From the NCBI GenBank assembly GCA_013398615.1, contig VZSR01003798.1, positions 7,284,258 through 7,348,257 of the forward strand: DNA of 64,000 nucleotides, read 5' to 3'. This document shows positions 1 to 12,849 of the stretch, in pieces. The notes beneath the pieces were generated by a model. The model ran no database searches and was not told the origin of the DNA. It worked only from the letters and a program-made list of their open reading frames with translations. This stretch comes from Brachypodius melanocephalos. Taxonomy: Eukaryota > Chordata > Aves > Passeriformes > Pycnonotidae. Each line of letters starts with the position of its first letter. The stretch's first letter is position 1. A program made the position numbers and the translations under genes.

Positions 1-1866
1 CAGAGGTTGGATTGTAAGGATTTTATCCTGATCATTTCTTTTGAGATGTGAGGAGAAGGAATTACTCACAAAAAGCCCCCAAGGTCCTGCATGCAGGTTA
101 TTCATAATCTTTGAGGTTTTGTGTTGGTAGACAGCCTCTGCAGAGGAGGAAGGGGCAGCTCCCTCAGCTTTTGGATGTTCAGGGGCCATCACAGACCTTG
201 AAAGAGCAGCCCCAAGGCATAGCCCCCATCCAGAAGATCTCAATGTGTGCAGCAATTCTTAGCCTTCACAGGATTAAGCTCTTCCTTCTCATAGCCCCTC
301 TCGAATTCTGGGGTGTCTCTGAGTGGAGACACATCACCACAGTCCGTGTTTTTGGGATAACATCCTGGAGAGCAGGCAGGCCCTGCCCCACAGGTCACTC
401 TGGCCATGCAGGTTTCAGGTGAGCATGGCCCAGGGACACAGATGGGGCTGTGCCCATCTGACCCTGCTGTGCCAGCCTTCTCCCAGATCAGCATGTAGCG
501 TTCAGTAGCCAGGAAGAGTCCTTCTTAGTATTTCTCTTACTAAATCTGGAACCAGTCTCTTATCCTATTTGCAAGTGGGGCTAGGGAATCTTTTTTTTTT
601 AGGACAGTTTTGTATATCTCTAGATGTGGTATTAGAGAGGCCTGAGATCTCCTGGTCTGCACTTGCCTCACCAAATCAGACTTAGAACAAACGAAAAACC
701 TCCTATCTCTTCTCCCCCAGAGATCAGGAAAATACCATCTTAGGTGAGCAAGCCATGTGCTTACACACTTTTCTTTTAAATACATGGATGTTTATTCTCT
801 GGAGCCATCTCCCTTTCCCCTCACGCTGCTCAAATGAATGACTGCTCATGGAATTGGAGAGGCAAAGCTCTGCAGCCTCGGAGTAAAGTTCACTGGTGTC
901 TCTAAGAGGTGCCCGGATGCTGCACCAGTGACCGAGGTGCTCAGTGTCTCTGCAGGGTTTTGAAAGAGGCTGCTTATGAGGGAGGGAGCAGTAGGTGAGC
1001 AGTTTGTGTCTCTGCACAGAAGATGCTTGACACGATAAATGTCAGTTCTTCTGAAATTTTGATAAATTTTTCCGTAAAGTGAATAATGTATTCAGCAAAA
1101 AAGTGCCGTTCCTGTGTTTTATTTTACCCAACAATCTGCTCTAAGTATATTTATAGTTTATTTTACTTCCTGAATACAATTTAAAAATAAAGTTTTTAAA
1201 GTCTTTTTCTTTCTCCTGACATCAGCAACGATAACTTCCTCAGTGTGTTGTGGGTTTTTTACTACTGGAGAAGGCTTCCCGTGTACAGATTCTGGTCGTG
1301 CAGTTCAAAGTGCACTGTTAGAAGAAATTTAAGCACATCTCTCTTTTTCTTGTTGTGTTTTTTTGAAGTCAGTATGGCTGAGGGATCAGAGCATGGACTG
1401 CTTCTCACCTTGTGGACTCCTCCTGCGTTTCTGGTAGGGAAAGGTGGTGGCTGTAAAGGCAGTGTGGGTAGTGCCAGGTTTGGATTTTCCCCGTCAGCCG
1501 TTTCTGTTGCGCCATCCCAAGCCAGCGCTTTACTCTTGGCATCTCCCCCCTTGTCCTGCTCCTCTCCCATTCCTGGCCATCCCATCTCCCCCAGCCCGGC
1601 TGGGCTGCCACGCCCGAGCCACCGAGGAGGGAGCAATGACCGAGTTTGGCATCTTTGTGCTTGGGAGGCAGCAGGAGCTGCGGGTGAGGCTTTGCTGTGC
1701 TGCGGGGGCTGCCCGGCCCCGCCGTGTCCGCGCTGCTGCTCCCCAAAAGCCGCCGCAGGTCCTGTGCCTGTCGGAGCCGTGTAGCCTTGGCTGTGCTTGT
1801 GTTTGGTTACTAAAGCGGCTTCACTTATCCTATAGCTGCAGTTATAAGGTGCATTGGGAATGCTGA
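1..1866. other. Non-coding DNA at the left edge, no gene recognised
   Basis: I find no exon with family resemblance on either strand. An AATAAA lies at 1186-1191 in an AT-rich patch. The part from about 1440 to 1790 is GC-richer and open in several frames on both strands, but the predicted peptides are proline/alanine/serine-rich and low in complexity, as expected from composition alone. If the neighbouring ARNT2 gene reaches this far, this could be the early part of its long 3' UTR or downstream DNA. The sequence alone does not decide this. Confidence 0.5.
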
Positions 1867-1982
1867 TGTTTTTTATCACGTGCTGTCAGTGTAGCTTTCT
1901 TGGCACTTTGGCTTCCAGTTTCCAGAATTTCATGGGTGGTGGATTTCTCATTCCTTTTGTGGGTTTTTTTTTCTAAGCTGGA

Positions 1983-1988
1983 AATAAA
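1983..1988 (+). terminator. AATAAA poly(A) signal (candidate)
   Basis: A canonical AATAAA follows a T-rich stretch, and a GT/T-rich segment (around 2020-2030) lies shortly downstream. This is the usual arrangement of a cleavage and polyadenylation site. There is no transcript evidence, and isolated hexamers are common in AT-rich DNA. Confidence 0.35.
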
Positions 1989-2983
1989 GCTGTGATTTTT
2001 GATCGGACTGTTGCAAACACGGTGTTTCTTGAAACTGAATCTTTTGGGTTTTAAACTAAGGGAGCAAGAAACTGCAAAAGATGGTCTAGGTGAGTTATTT
2101 CAAGGAGCAGATATGTAGACTGAGACAGTTTTAGATACTAAAATATTTATATTCATCTATTCAGTGAAACAATACAAGTCCATCACATTACTTGTACAAG
2201 TGCTACTGGCAGTACCTACAGTGATGCTTTAACCAGATAGTTCCATTTGTAGCTTTGTTGCCTTTTTCTTTTCATTTGAAGTACAGTATGAAACTGTAAA
2301 TACTTCTTGCAGAACTGCCTTTTTAACTCTTAATTACTTTTGGCACAGTGTTAAATAGTGTTGGATTTACCCAATTGCTATGGCATATATTTTTATACAT
2401 AGGTGTACTCTTTTTTCGAGAATAATACAGCCATTTTGTCATTAATGCCTTACTGGTGTCATACTGCTGTTGCTCTTTGTTTGCAAGGTATCAAGTGGAC
2501 TAATTTCTAGTTCAGATATTTTCACTTTTCCTGGCAGTGCTCAAGTTTGGCTTCAGGTGATTTTTGCCAGAGTCCCATTTTTCACAGTTGTTAACTGTGA
2601 GAAGAAGAGAATGTGGGCTTGGACTTGTTGCTGTTAGTGGAGCAAAGGAAAGGTGATGGCATCTAATTGTCTTTAAAAGGTCAGTCTTTTCCTACTCTAA
2701 ACCAGAGTGCATTTCATGAAACTGATGACTGTGGGCACTGATTACTTTGTGTAGATTAATGGTCTTTAAAAAAGAAAGGGAAAAAAAAAAAGAAACAACT
2801 CCAAAAATGGGCTTCTGTCATTGTTAGGCACTTGGTTACGTATCTGTTTAAACTCTTCATATTGATGTGAAATTGTGCTGTGGATAAAGTGTATTTTGTA
2901 CTTCTGAATGTTCTATATTTATGACTAACAAGTACAGAATCAGTTGTGTGTATGTATAACTAATAACTGCCTTTTTAAATTTC

Positions 2984-2994
2984 ATTAAAATAAA
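2984..2994 (+). terminator. Overlapping ATTAAA/AATAAA poly(A) signals (candidate)
   Basis: ATTAAA at 2984-2989 overlaps AATAAA at 2989-2994. A GT/T-rich downstream element follows at about 3005-3032. This is the best candidate for the 3' end of the AT-rich, UTR-like stretch before it. Confidence 0.4.
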
Positions 2995-3065
2995 AATGTC
3001 ATGAGCTGTTGTTAATTCCTGTCTTTCTGTAAATAAGTAAAATATGCTGTTGGGAATTGCCAAGT

Positions 3066-6000
3066 AAGAAACAACCCTGAGTTATAAGATGACAAAAATC
3101 AGAAGGTGAGGAATTGGTCTTTGTCTTTGAAATCTCCAGTGCTGTGTGGTTGGGGACAGGATGTTCCCCTTTTATCTGTCTTGTAAAGCCAGGTGAGGAA
3201 GGATAGTTTGAGAGCTCAACTTTTAAAACTGCTCCAGAAAAACATTAATTAACAGCCTGTTCTACTGATGATGGTGAGGTGTGTGAACTGCTGTCTATTG
3301 TAGAGGGTTTCATTAGAACACAATTAGTTTAGAGCTAATTCATGGTCTGGGGAAGTATTTATTCACTCCCTGGAGTTATATCACAGTGGTTTCCTTGTCT
3401 ACCTTTTGGTCTCATTGTTCAAAGTTAAAAATACTTGTATCCTTGCCACAAACATTCTGGTGACCTTTTCAGATTGTCTGTGTAAGGCACATTTATCCTT
3501 CACTGTGGGTCTTCATTGCATTTATATTGTTACTGCTTTTTTTGATTTGATACTTTGTGAGTGAGGTTTACCTTGCTCATAACTCCAAAAATCTGGTGAG
3601 TGTGCCATGTCAGGAGCTGAGGACACTGTGCTCCAGGGCCTGCATTCCTGGCACGGGGTAGATGGTGTTTCCACAGCTCATACTCCATTTTTCGGGCTCT
3701 GCCTGTGGAGAGCAGGCGTGGGCTCTGCTGGGACATGGCAGGGAACTGGGGCACTGGGATGGGATTAATCCAGTGCAACCACCAGCCCCCCCTGCTCTGC
3801 TGGGCTCTGCTCACTGTGTGCTCATCCCAGAGACACAGGCTGGTCAGTGAAAATGGGCCATTCCTGCTGGTTTGCTGTGAAAATTGGGTTTTCAATGAAA
3901 TGAAGTTCTTCTGGCATTTACTCAGGTGCTGGTGAACATTTTTGATGAGCGAGCATGTGCCAGACCTTGAGCCCCATTTGGAAGTGCTTTCATCCTGGCA
4001 GCTCTTTGCTGCTTTTCCGGTGCTTTTTAATGGGCTTGTAGTTGCTTTTGAAGAACATTATCCAAACAGAAAGGCACACACAGAATGGGTGTTGCACCCA
4101 TGCCAAGCAGGGTACAGTGTGGTTGGGCTGTTTTAAGATCCCTCCTTGCACTCCTTTCATGTGGGTCATCATTAGCTGTGCTCTCACGTGCTAAATCAAG
4201 TGTGTTTCTGGGCACTGTGCTGACAGCTGAGTGTGGGAGTGCTGGGACATACTGATTTTGGTGTGGAATCTGGGTTTGGAGATGCTGGCTGTGGAATGGA
4301 GCCATGTGTTTGGTCACTGTTGGTCACTGATGGTCTCAGCAGGACACCGTGCTAGGAATCCATCCAGGCTGGCACACAGAGAAAAAATGCAGCTAAGGCT
4401 GACTGTGGTGCCACATTCACCATATTTGCCTTTATCAGCTGGCACTAATGAATCATAACAACAGGTTAGTCTTCATTATGATGATAGAAATACATTTTCC
4501 TTTATTTTTCCATGGGAGCTATTAGCCACATTTCAATCAAAATACCATCATGGTTCAGGAAGTGTTACTCATTTAATTTTCCCAGTTTCTCTCCAAGTTG
4601 TATGTAACAGACACAGATACAGGATGAATTCTTCCATCCTTTTTTACCCAGTTTCAGCATAATTCTGGTTGAATATACTTGGCAGCGTCTTTCTTCAAAC
4701 TTCGTGGTCTGTCCCACATAAAATGAAATGGAATTGCTTGAGCTGTATTAATGGATTTGGGATCATATCCAGGGGTTGCTAGGGCATCTTTTCATTAGCT
4801 CTGGAAAAAATTATCTTCTAATTTTAGACTGACACTAAATACTAATATACAAAATGTGCCATTTGGGACCCAGCTGAAAAAAAATGTCACTGCCAGGCTC
4901 ACCCTGGACAATGCAGCAGTGCAGGAGTGCATTGCCATGGCTTTTGCAGACAAAAGTGTAAGGGCTGTACACACACCACTGCAATGACAAATGTGCAGAC
5001 AGAGCCTGGGCACAGAAAACATCCCCACCTGCAGCTTTGGAGCTTTCCCCAGTACACACACCCCTTGTTAGAGATCCCCCAACACTTTGGTGTCCTGCTG
5101 CCTGTTAAAAGGCATGTTAAAAGTGTCTCTTTTCAGTTAGGAAGGTGAGGTTTTGAATACCAGAGCTCCTGCACGGCTTCTGTTCCAAAATGGAAAAAAT
5201 TATGCTATGGTGAAAGAAAGTCTGGGTTTGGACAGTGATTTTGTGCAGTGTCAAGGAGTCATGGCCTCTTCCATACCAAGGCCATGTGTCATCATGGTTG
5301 TCTTGTGTAGTCAGGAGAAGTTCCTGCCTGATGATTTACTTGGTGACGTAGGAAGGGATCTTTGTCATTGTACCCACAAAACTCAAACACTGAATGTTTA
5401 CATCCATTCTGATATGGCACGGAAAACTACCAAGCCCTCTCACTGAACAATATTTGGATTTTAATCTATGAAACTCTGAAAGTAGTTGGTTGCAGTTTTG
5501 TGAAAAATTTGCAGAATTGACACTTTGGTAACTTGAAGGGCTTATCTTTGCATTTGTCTGTTTAAAAACTGCATTTGATGGGGTTGAGGAAAAAAGTATT
5601 CATTGAAATTTATGAAATTCCTATGAAAAGTTTTAATTATTGAAAAACTATAAAGCATTGTGCACTTCTTTTAAGCCATATTGATATCCCCACTGCACAG
5701 AGCTGCTTAATCTAATGGAGTTCTGAATTGGAGTTTACTCAGATTCTTCACATATTTTTTTGTGGCCTCTGTGATTTAAGGTCAGAGACGTCAGCAGGGA
5801 GTCAATGGAAGTTGTCACTTTAATCATTTTAGTTCTAAAGGTTCATCAAAGTTATGCAAATTGACCTAAATTTTCAGATCCTGCTGAGGGAGTGGGGTTC
5901 TGCACTAACCTGCCAAGGCTGACCTGGATATATCAGCTGGCAATGAAATACTGGAGCAAACCCACTGAAGCAAGTGCCAATTACATAAATAAGGCTACTA

Positions 6001-8300
6001 GAAGGCAAAAATCTTGATTCACTGAAAGGTAACGTTTGATATTTATAGATCACTATAGATACACAACACTTCATCACAGAACTGTTGAGCTCAGGCAACA
6101 GATTTCCTTTGACAGGTTTGTAAAATCCCCTTTCTGTCCCTTGCACCACCTTGTCGGTGAAGGGTGGGTGGATTTTTGTACTAATGTTGATAATGTGTCA
6201 AGGCAATTTTACAAGACTCTTTTTAACACCAGCCAAGACTCCAGCATTGAAAAAGAGAACTTTATTAGCAGGGGTGGGAATATCAGATAACAGATTCGTC
6301 TTTTCCTCTTGGTTTTGTGCTTGTTCTCCCATCAGGAGCATGTTTCACAGCCATTTAAAACACTGGAGCTGAGCTTCCAGCAACAAGTCCATTAAAAGCT
6401 CTGACTTCGAGGAGGTTCTAAAATTGGGTTAAAGATACCCTGAAGGCACGAATTTCTTTGCTGTTTAAATCTGCCATCCAGAAGAGAAAATGTTTCTCTC
6501 AAAAAAAAAAGGCAAAAAAAAAAAAGCTTCTACTTATTTCAGTTGTTTCTCTGAGGAAATAAATGCAATGTTTGTCAGATTTGTTGATTCCCTGTCACCT
6601 ATGAAATTGAGGTAAAAAGGGTAGTTTTCTCCACTGTGCCCAGAAATGCCACTGAAATGGTTTCCAGCTTCCTCACCAGACTCGGAGCTGGGCAGTGGAG
6701 AAGGAGAGGGTCTGAGTGCTGCACTGCAGGTCACAGCAGGGCTTGGCAGCCACAGCCAGGAGTGTGCAGGAGGTGCAAATCTGTCAGAGAGTTTGTGGGG
6801 AAAGGCTGCCAAAGGTCCTACTGTCTCCATCCTTGGCTGGACAGAGCCTTGGGTGACCAGGTCTCAAGCTGGGGAGAGCCCTGCTTTCCCAAGAGGTCCA
6901 CGTGGTGCTGTACCTTCAGCATTCCTGGGATTCAGTGGGGTCAGCCCCAGCCCTCAGCACAGCCACCGTGTCAGAGAAGCACCAAGACCCAGACGTGGTC
7001 ACTGACCCTGAGCCAGTTAAAAGGTCCATGTGGCCTCCTCAACCAGGCAGAGCTGCACCAGCACTGAACATCCACAAAACTCAGGCTGTGACCACCTCCT
7101 CACCCACTGAGTCACCCTTCCCCACAGCCAGAAGCCCTGAGAAAGTGCCCTGCACCACACCACCTGTCAGATGTTCTGCTGCTGAGCTGTTCTCACACCC
7201 ATCCTTCTTGAAAGGGCAGACCAGTTCTCCAAAGTGACTCAAGCTGTTGACAAAGCTCCCCTGAGGTTGCTGACAAAAGCCCAGACAGAGTCTATCAGCA
7301 TAGCCAGTCCCTGAATTCTGCAAGAAACTTTTTATTACAGGCCCTGAGACACCAAGAAAGGAGAGACCATCTTGATGTAGCACAAGGGCTGTTGCCTGAT
7401 TTGGAACGTTGTTTTGCTGGAGGATCTCCAATATCCCATCAAATAAAACCCTTTTTAGCAGCAAACACAAACACAGCAGTTACCAGATGTGACCAGTGGG
7501 GGAGGTAAACAAGGAGCATCTTTAATGGGTAAGATCACAATTTAGCTACCAGCTAAAATATTTTCCTATAGGATGAATTCTGTGATCATCACCCAGAACT
7601 ATGGATTGGTGTCCATGCAGTTTGTAGGACAGGTGTGAAGGCTACTCTGTAACCTTGATGCTGTGGCAGAAGAATCCTGGATTGAAGGAATCTAAGAAGG
7701 AAGGCTGTTCAGTGATGTCACAGTGTAGACCCTAGTTCAATATTGATCTCTCAAGTATATCAATTTAGATTTTATTTGATTTTTAACCACCTGAGCTAGA
7801 ACAAGAGTCAGCCATTGCATGGTACTTAAAATCTTATTGTTGTGCAAGGTCCTGTTCAGATGTAATGTTTGATAGGCTCATCAGCTTTTTGGAAATTGAT
7901 GGGTTTTAGTCATTAATATTCCTGAGCTAAAAGTGCTGCTGCTTGTTGGCTTTTTCACTTCACTAAGGATCTGCAAAGCTCTGGGGGTCTCTCCAAGAAG
8001 GTTTTGCTCATTGCTGGGAAGAGGAACAAGTTGTTGCAGAGTGCTTATGGATAATTTCAGTTTGGATCAGGACAACCTGCACAAGAGCATGTCAGATGCA
8101 TCATTTCTGATTCAGGGACTGCCTAAGCCCAAACCCACCAGAGGTGAAGATGGAGAAGCATCTCCAATCCATCCCTCCCCAGTCTTTATTTGTGTTTCCC
8201 ACCCTGGGTGCCACATCAGGGCTCTGATCCTCTCCCACCCATGTTCTAACATGTGATGAGGAGGTGCCATTTTGGGACACTGACATACACAGGTTTAGAT
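3066..8300. other. Intergenic DNA without recognisable genes
   Basis: Open frames here are short, on both strands and unlike any family I recognise. Short A-runs occur near 6501-6525. A weak match to the ancient amniote 'gagtcaatggaa' retroposon texture lies near 5795-5815, too short to assign. I see no splice-flanked conserved exon, RNA gene or clear transposon. Confidence 0.6.
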
Positions 8301-8302
8301 GA

Positions 8303-8402
8303 CTCTGTGCACCAAACCAAACCGCTGGTGACCCAAAATTACAACGTGGGAGTTCCTGACTGCTAGAACCGTGCTCATTCCACTAGACCACACTGCCTCC
8401 TG
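8303..8402 (-). mobile_element. Old tRNA-derived SINE remnant (MIR/AmnSINE-like), minus strand
   Basis: Read on the minus strand, the segment begins with a polymerase III A-box-like TGGTCTAGTGG (8380-8390). A 'gagcacgg' and a 'gcagtcaggaactccca' block follow in the order and spacing of the tRNA-related head of MIR/AmnSINE elements. The B-box region is degraded and only about 100 bp survive, so this is an ancient fossil rather than an active element. A decayed true tRNA gene is less likely, because no cloverleaf can be completed. Confidence 0.65.
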
Positions 8403-11400
8403 AGAAAATATGTTTTAGTGGTATCTGACCAGCTGTGTAAACATGTCAAGAGACAGCCATGTAAAACTGAACTGCTCCCATTAGGCAAGTTATAGTCTAT
8501 TTTATTTGTAAGCACAAATCCTAAATGCCTCCTCTAGGATGATATTTTCACAAACAAAAAGGAAATGAAAAACAAAAGTACTACAGAAAACGTTGATGTT
8601 TGGGGCTGTGGGTGACATGACCAAGTTCATTTCCCCTGGAACGGTGAGCCTCTTCCTCTCTACCAGACTCTGCTTTCCAGCCTGGTTCCTGATTTGAGAG
8701 CTGGTTTTGGGGAGAGATGGGCTGGTGCCCATATGGGAGGTAAGAAAGGCACTTCTTTTCACCTTATGAGATTTCCTCAGCTGATGACCACCCACCCCAG
8801 CTTTAAAATATATTCCTGTAAGAATTAAAGTTATCAGTTAATGAGTCTGAGCACCTTCAATGCTCAGAGTTGTGTTTTTTCACTCTGCCTATATTATGAC
8901 AAGATGAAACTTTGCCTGGTGTAGGACACGGCCAGCCACCTAACAAACGATCTTTATTTTATTAAAATGCCTCTTTTCTGTCTGTGCATTGCAGGGTGCA
9001 GAAGAACAAGGGATGTATTTAACACTAATGTGACCCATCCTCCCAAATGCTGTTGTAGCAGCATCTAATACAATGAAATTTTGCTGGTTTTTGTTATAAA
9101 AGGCAGAGGATGGGTTGCCATTTACTACCACTCTGAGGATAAAAAGCAGTGGGTTTGGGTAAGTAAAGTGTCTCAGAACTTTCATGAGCTGATTCCTCTG
9201 AAAAACTGTTCCAGTTTGTAGTGGGACTCAGGTGTTAGAAGGAAAACCTCTGCTGTACTCACTCCCTTCCTCACTGTTAAGGGCCCTTCTCTTGGCTGTG
9301 TAGGTGGCACCAGCATCCCAGGACTTAAATCGCTTCCCTTTGCTCAGTGTGTGGGCACAGCTGCACCAAAAAATAGTGACATCTCTCACTTCAGACAGTT
9401 TGGTTCTGGTTCTTGTGTTAATGCAGTTGCTAAGTGACAGCATTTCCCTGATCCCACCACTCCACACTCCACTCTTCAGCACCGGAATGCTTTCACCACA
9501 GGAGCAGACTCTGGCTCTCTGCTTTGCTCTTACCATGTATCACGTTGTTTCTGCAGTGTTTATTAGTAGTAGTTTCTCTGCTCCTCTCCAGCAGTTACAT
9601 GCAGAGCCAGATTCCCCAGGGAGATGGACCCATGCAGGGCCGGAGATCCAACACTGTTCCTCTGCTGCTGACTGCACAGTGACAACAGGAAAGAGAAAAA
9701 TTCACCTGCTGTGTCACCTGCAGCAAACTTGTCTGACAATCTTCAAGGTCCACAGAGGTTTTCTATGGCTGGAGTCCGAATGACAGCAGTAAGTAATGAG
9801 CCAAGCACTGCAAAAAGCACAGCTCAGCTCACGCTGGGGCTCTGAGTATTGATAAGGAATTATTTTATTTTTTGTTCAAGGGGATTGTGTTGGAGCCTGC
9901 AATCCCCACTCATGCTATCATGTTGGGCAGTGCAGTGGATAATAGAAATCAAAAGGCATTCTGTCACAGTGAAAGAAATCACAGATGATTCAGAAATTCC
10001 AGGTGTTCTAATAGAGCAGGAATGCCTGGTACAGGCAGGAAGAAAGTTTGAGTGTTGGATGTTAAAGAAAACGCCCGGGTTGGCAGTGCTGAGAGCGGAT
10101 ATTTCTCACAGAGCAAATCATGGGTAGGGAGTTCTCATGACTTATTTCTTATCTGGGTTTCCTGCTGGGACCATTGCTTCCATGATTTCCCCCTTCTTCC
10201 TTGCCCTTCTCTTTCCCATCCCCAGCCCTCTCTGGGCTGGATTTCTCTCCAGGGGGTGGCCCCACCCGGTGGGTGAGAAAATGCCTCTGTGATGTGCTGA
10301 GTGCTGTTCCTGCCCCACGTACAGAGATTTGGAGCTGACAGCCATAGCAATGAGGTGGATTAACCTCTTACCTGGCTTCAGTGCACCAGCAGAGGTCTTC
10401 TGCTCCCTGGGTGGGCAGCTCTGGGTCTCTCCCACACTCTGGGAGTGGGGATGAGCTGTGTCCCCAGGTGGGACCCTGCACGGAGCGGGCAGGCTGGGGA
10501 GTCCTGCTGGGCTCACAAGGAGATGCTTCACCAGCCCTGGCCTGAGCAGGCAGCTGTTGGCAGCTGTGTGAGGCTGCAGGTGGGTCCCTCAGACCTGACT
10601 TTCTCACAGGGGCTCCTCCACTCTCCCTGATGCTGAGGCTGGAGGCAGAGATGCCTTGTAAGGTGTCTGAGAAGATGGACTGACTCTAAATTCTGCTGAC
10701 GAGGGCTGTGGTGGAGGAGTTTTGTAGAGGCCTCAGCTCAGGGCAGGATTTTAGCAGGTGTTGAGGTCTCCCTGAGGCCAGTTTCCGGCAGGCTGAAAGC
10801 AGCCTTTCAGCATTAGTGGTGATGACATTGGATGAGAAAACATTTTTCTTTAAACAGTAATTTCTTCAAAGCAAGATGTGGAAAGCAAAAAGTCTCAAAC
10901 TAGAATTTGCTTCCTAGAGCAGAGCACCAAACCTAATGAAAGCCAGGTGCCTTGGCCTGTCCCAGGAACAGGAAAGGAAGGAAAAACCAACCTCAGCAGC
11001 TTGAAAATCTACAGTTACAGAGACCTGCTCCAGCACCCAGCATCTCCCAAGCAATAGAAAAGCCCAGGAGGGACTTGTGTTTGTGACACCAAAACATGGT
11101 GTGTACAGGCAGTGGAGGGGACTGGAGCTGCTGCCACAAAATAAAACAGCTTCCAGGGCCTGAACTGGTTCCAGGATTTGCCAGAAGGGGAGGGAGGGTG
11201 CTGAAAGCTGCTTCAGGGCACTCAGGTGCACTAAACAAAGCCCCGATGAGCCCAGAGCCTGGCCTAAAGGCCAGCTGTTGCAAAAGTCATGTAGGTGTTC
11301 CGAGTCCTTCCTGGATGGGGACAGCAATTAGGAGCTGAGCTGTGACAAGCTGTGTTACACAACCATCAAACCAGTTTGGCCACCCATTGCCCCCCAGTTT

Positions 11401-11580
11401 CATGTTGTGGTGTCAGTGTGCAAGGCAGCACTGGGCTGGCTACACTCCCATTGTGTGTTCATTCTGTCCTGCGTCATCATTTCACAGGAAAAATGTTGGG
11501 AGTTGAAAGCTTGCTGACGGAATTACATGAGCATGGCAGAAATTAGTCTGACACATTTTCTGACAGACCAAGGTCACCAT
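8403..11580. other. Intergenic DNA without recognisable genes
   Basis: The longest open frame (9304-9783, plus strand) has a composition-driven peptide with no motif and no splice context. GC content rises around 10.2-10.6 kb without CpG enrichment. I see nothing else here that can be supported. Confidence 0.55.
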
Positions 11581-11582
11581 AC

Positions 11583-11665
11583 AAATGTGTGCACATGCAG
11601 GAATATATATTGAAAGTAGGTGTGTGTGCATGTATAAATGTGTACACATATGTCTGTGTGTATAT
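11583..11665. repeat. Degenerate TG/TA-rich microsatellite
   Basis: The stretch is dominated by alternating TG, CA and TA steps (tgtgtgtgcatgtataaatg and similar), interrupted by a short AT patch. It is an imperfect purine-pyrimidine alternation, probably an old decayed dinucleotide repeat. Confidence 0.6.
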
Positions 11666-12393
11666 GGACACTTGAGCTCCACTTGAGCTGGAAAATACCT
11701 AAAAGGGCTACAAATAATTGCTCTGAGGGGCAAGAGAAGAAAATTCCCGCTTTCCCTGGGCTCCCGCAGCCATCCTAGCTCTGCCAAAGACAATGGCAGG
11801 AAGCCAAGGGGAAAGAAAGAGATCAGGGGGAGCAGAACCAGGCTGGGCATCTTCTGTTTCTCACTGGAAGTACAGAAACTCAGAGGCTTAAGTCTTTTTT
11901 TATGAACTTTTCATCTGGACCAAAAGTGCTTGTACAAGCCTTGCTCACTAGCTGTGCCTCTGGGCTTTCTTACAGGACTGCAGATTTTATCCAATCCTGC
12001 TGATTTTTCTGGGTGGAGATGAAACACTGATTTCCTCTCAGGAAGGCTCATCTCTTCCTGGGAATGGTTAAATAGTGCTGACTGCACGTATACCTTCTGG
12101 GAAGAATAAGGGAGGAACAAACCCAGCCTGTTCCAGGTTTTGCAAATGGTGCAGACATTGGAGAATAATCTTTACTAATGAGGGACTGATAAGCAATTGG
12201 TTACAGTTAATTAATTAAGGTGCATGTACTTGACTGATCCCAAGGTCAGGTATTTCTGCCCTAGTGTCCTTGTTCAGTCCAGAGATGCCAGATCCAGGCA
12301 GTCCCAGGTCTGTGTGTGTGCACGTTCTGGCTGACACTGGTGCTGGCTGCAGGGATGGATCAGTGCAGACAGAGTTTGATTTGGAGAGAGCTT

Positions 12394-12465
12394 CTGTATA
12401 TCCCTCTGCACATCCTGCTGTACATCCCTCTGCACATCCTGCTGTACATCCCTCTGCACATCCCT
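12394..12465 (+). repeat. 24-bp tandem repeat, three copies
   Basis: Three consecutive 24-bp units begin at 12394, 12418 and 12442. Each has the core ATCCCTCTGCACATCC. The first unit differs by one base from the second, and the third diverges only in its last bases. Because 24 is divisible by three, every frame through it stays open and encodes an 8-residue periodic peptide. This explains the repetitive open frames here, so no gene is implied. Confidence 0.9.
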
Positions 12466-12849
12466 CTGACTGTCCCAACCAACTCCTCACTGCACCATCC
12501 CAGGCTTGGCTGCCAGGTTTTGGTTAATGATTGATCCAACACCACGCAGGTCGTCCAGTTCCTGCTGACTCCTGATGGCACAGAGTCCAGCAGACACATG
12601 TGTGTTACTAACACTGCAAGTCCAGCAGAGCAAACAGCTCTTCATCATAGATGCTTTTGCCAAGATATTATAGCACAGTTTCCACTTCCTGGCAATTAAC
12701 TTCATCTTTACCATTCAAGAACAAGAGGCACTCTGTTCCAGATAGGCAGGTCTGCACAGTTTGGAAGCTTCTTATTCCAAGTTGAAAACCCCGGAAAATT
12801 ACTTTGATGAAACAATTCTTCTGTCATTTAAACACAAGAAAAAGCATGA

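Larger units (their letters stand above)
1867..3015 (+). other. 3'-UTR-like AT-rich stretch, possibly the tail of ARNT2
   Basis: The stretch is AT-rich, has no coding potential and carries features of a vertebrate 3' UTR. These include an AATAAA at 1983-1988, a Pumilio-type TGTAAATA near 2297, and an ATTAAA/AATAAA pair at 2984-2994 followed by a GT-rich segment. In amniotes ARNT2 lies upstream of ABHD17C on the same strand and is known to have a long 3' UTR, so this is the natural candidate. No ARNT2 coding sequence is visible in the window, so the assignment rests on gene order and texture only. A lncRNA end, or unrelated AT-rich DNA, remains possible. Confidence 0.35.

Noticed and set aside
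9304..9783. 159-codon plus-strand frame
   Set aside because: Composition-driven, with no motif or splice context, in intergenic DNA.
12215..12614. Repetitive open frames around 12.4 kb
   Set aside because: Explained by the 24-bp tandem repeat, whose length is divisible by three; no start, splice or family support.
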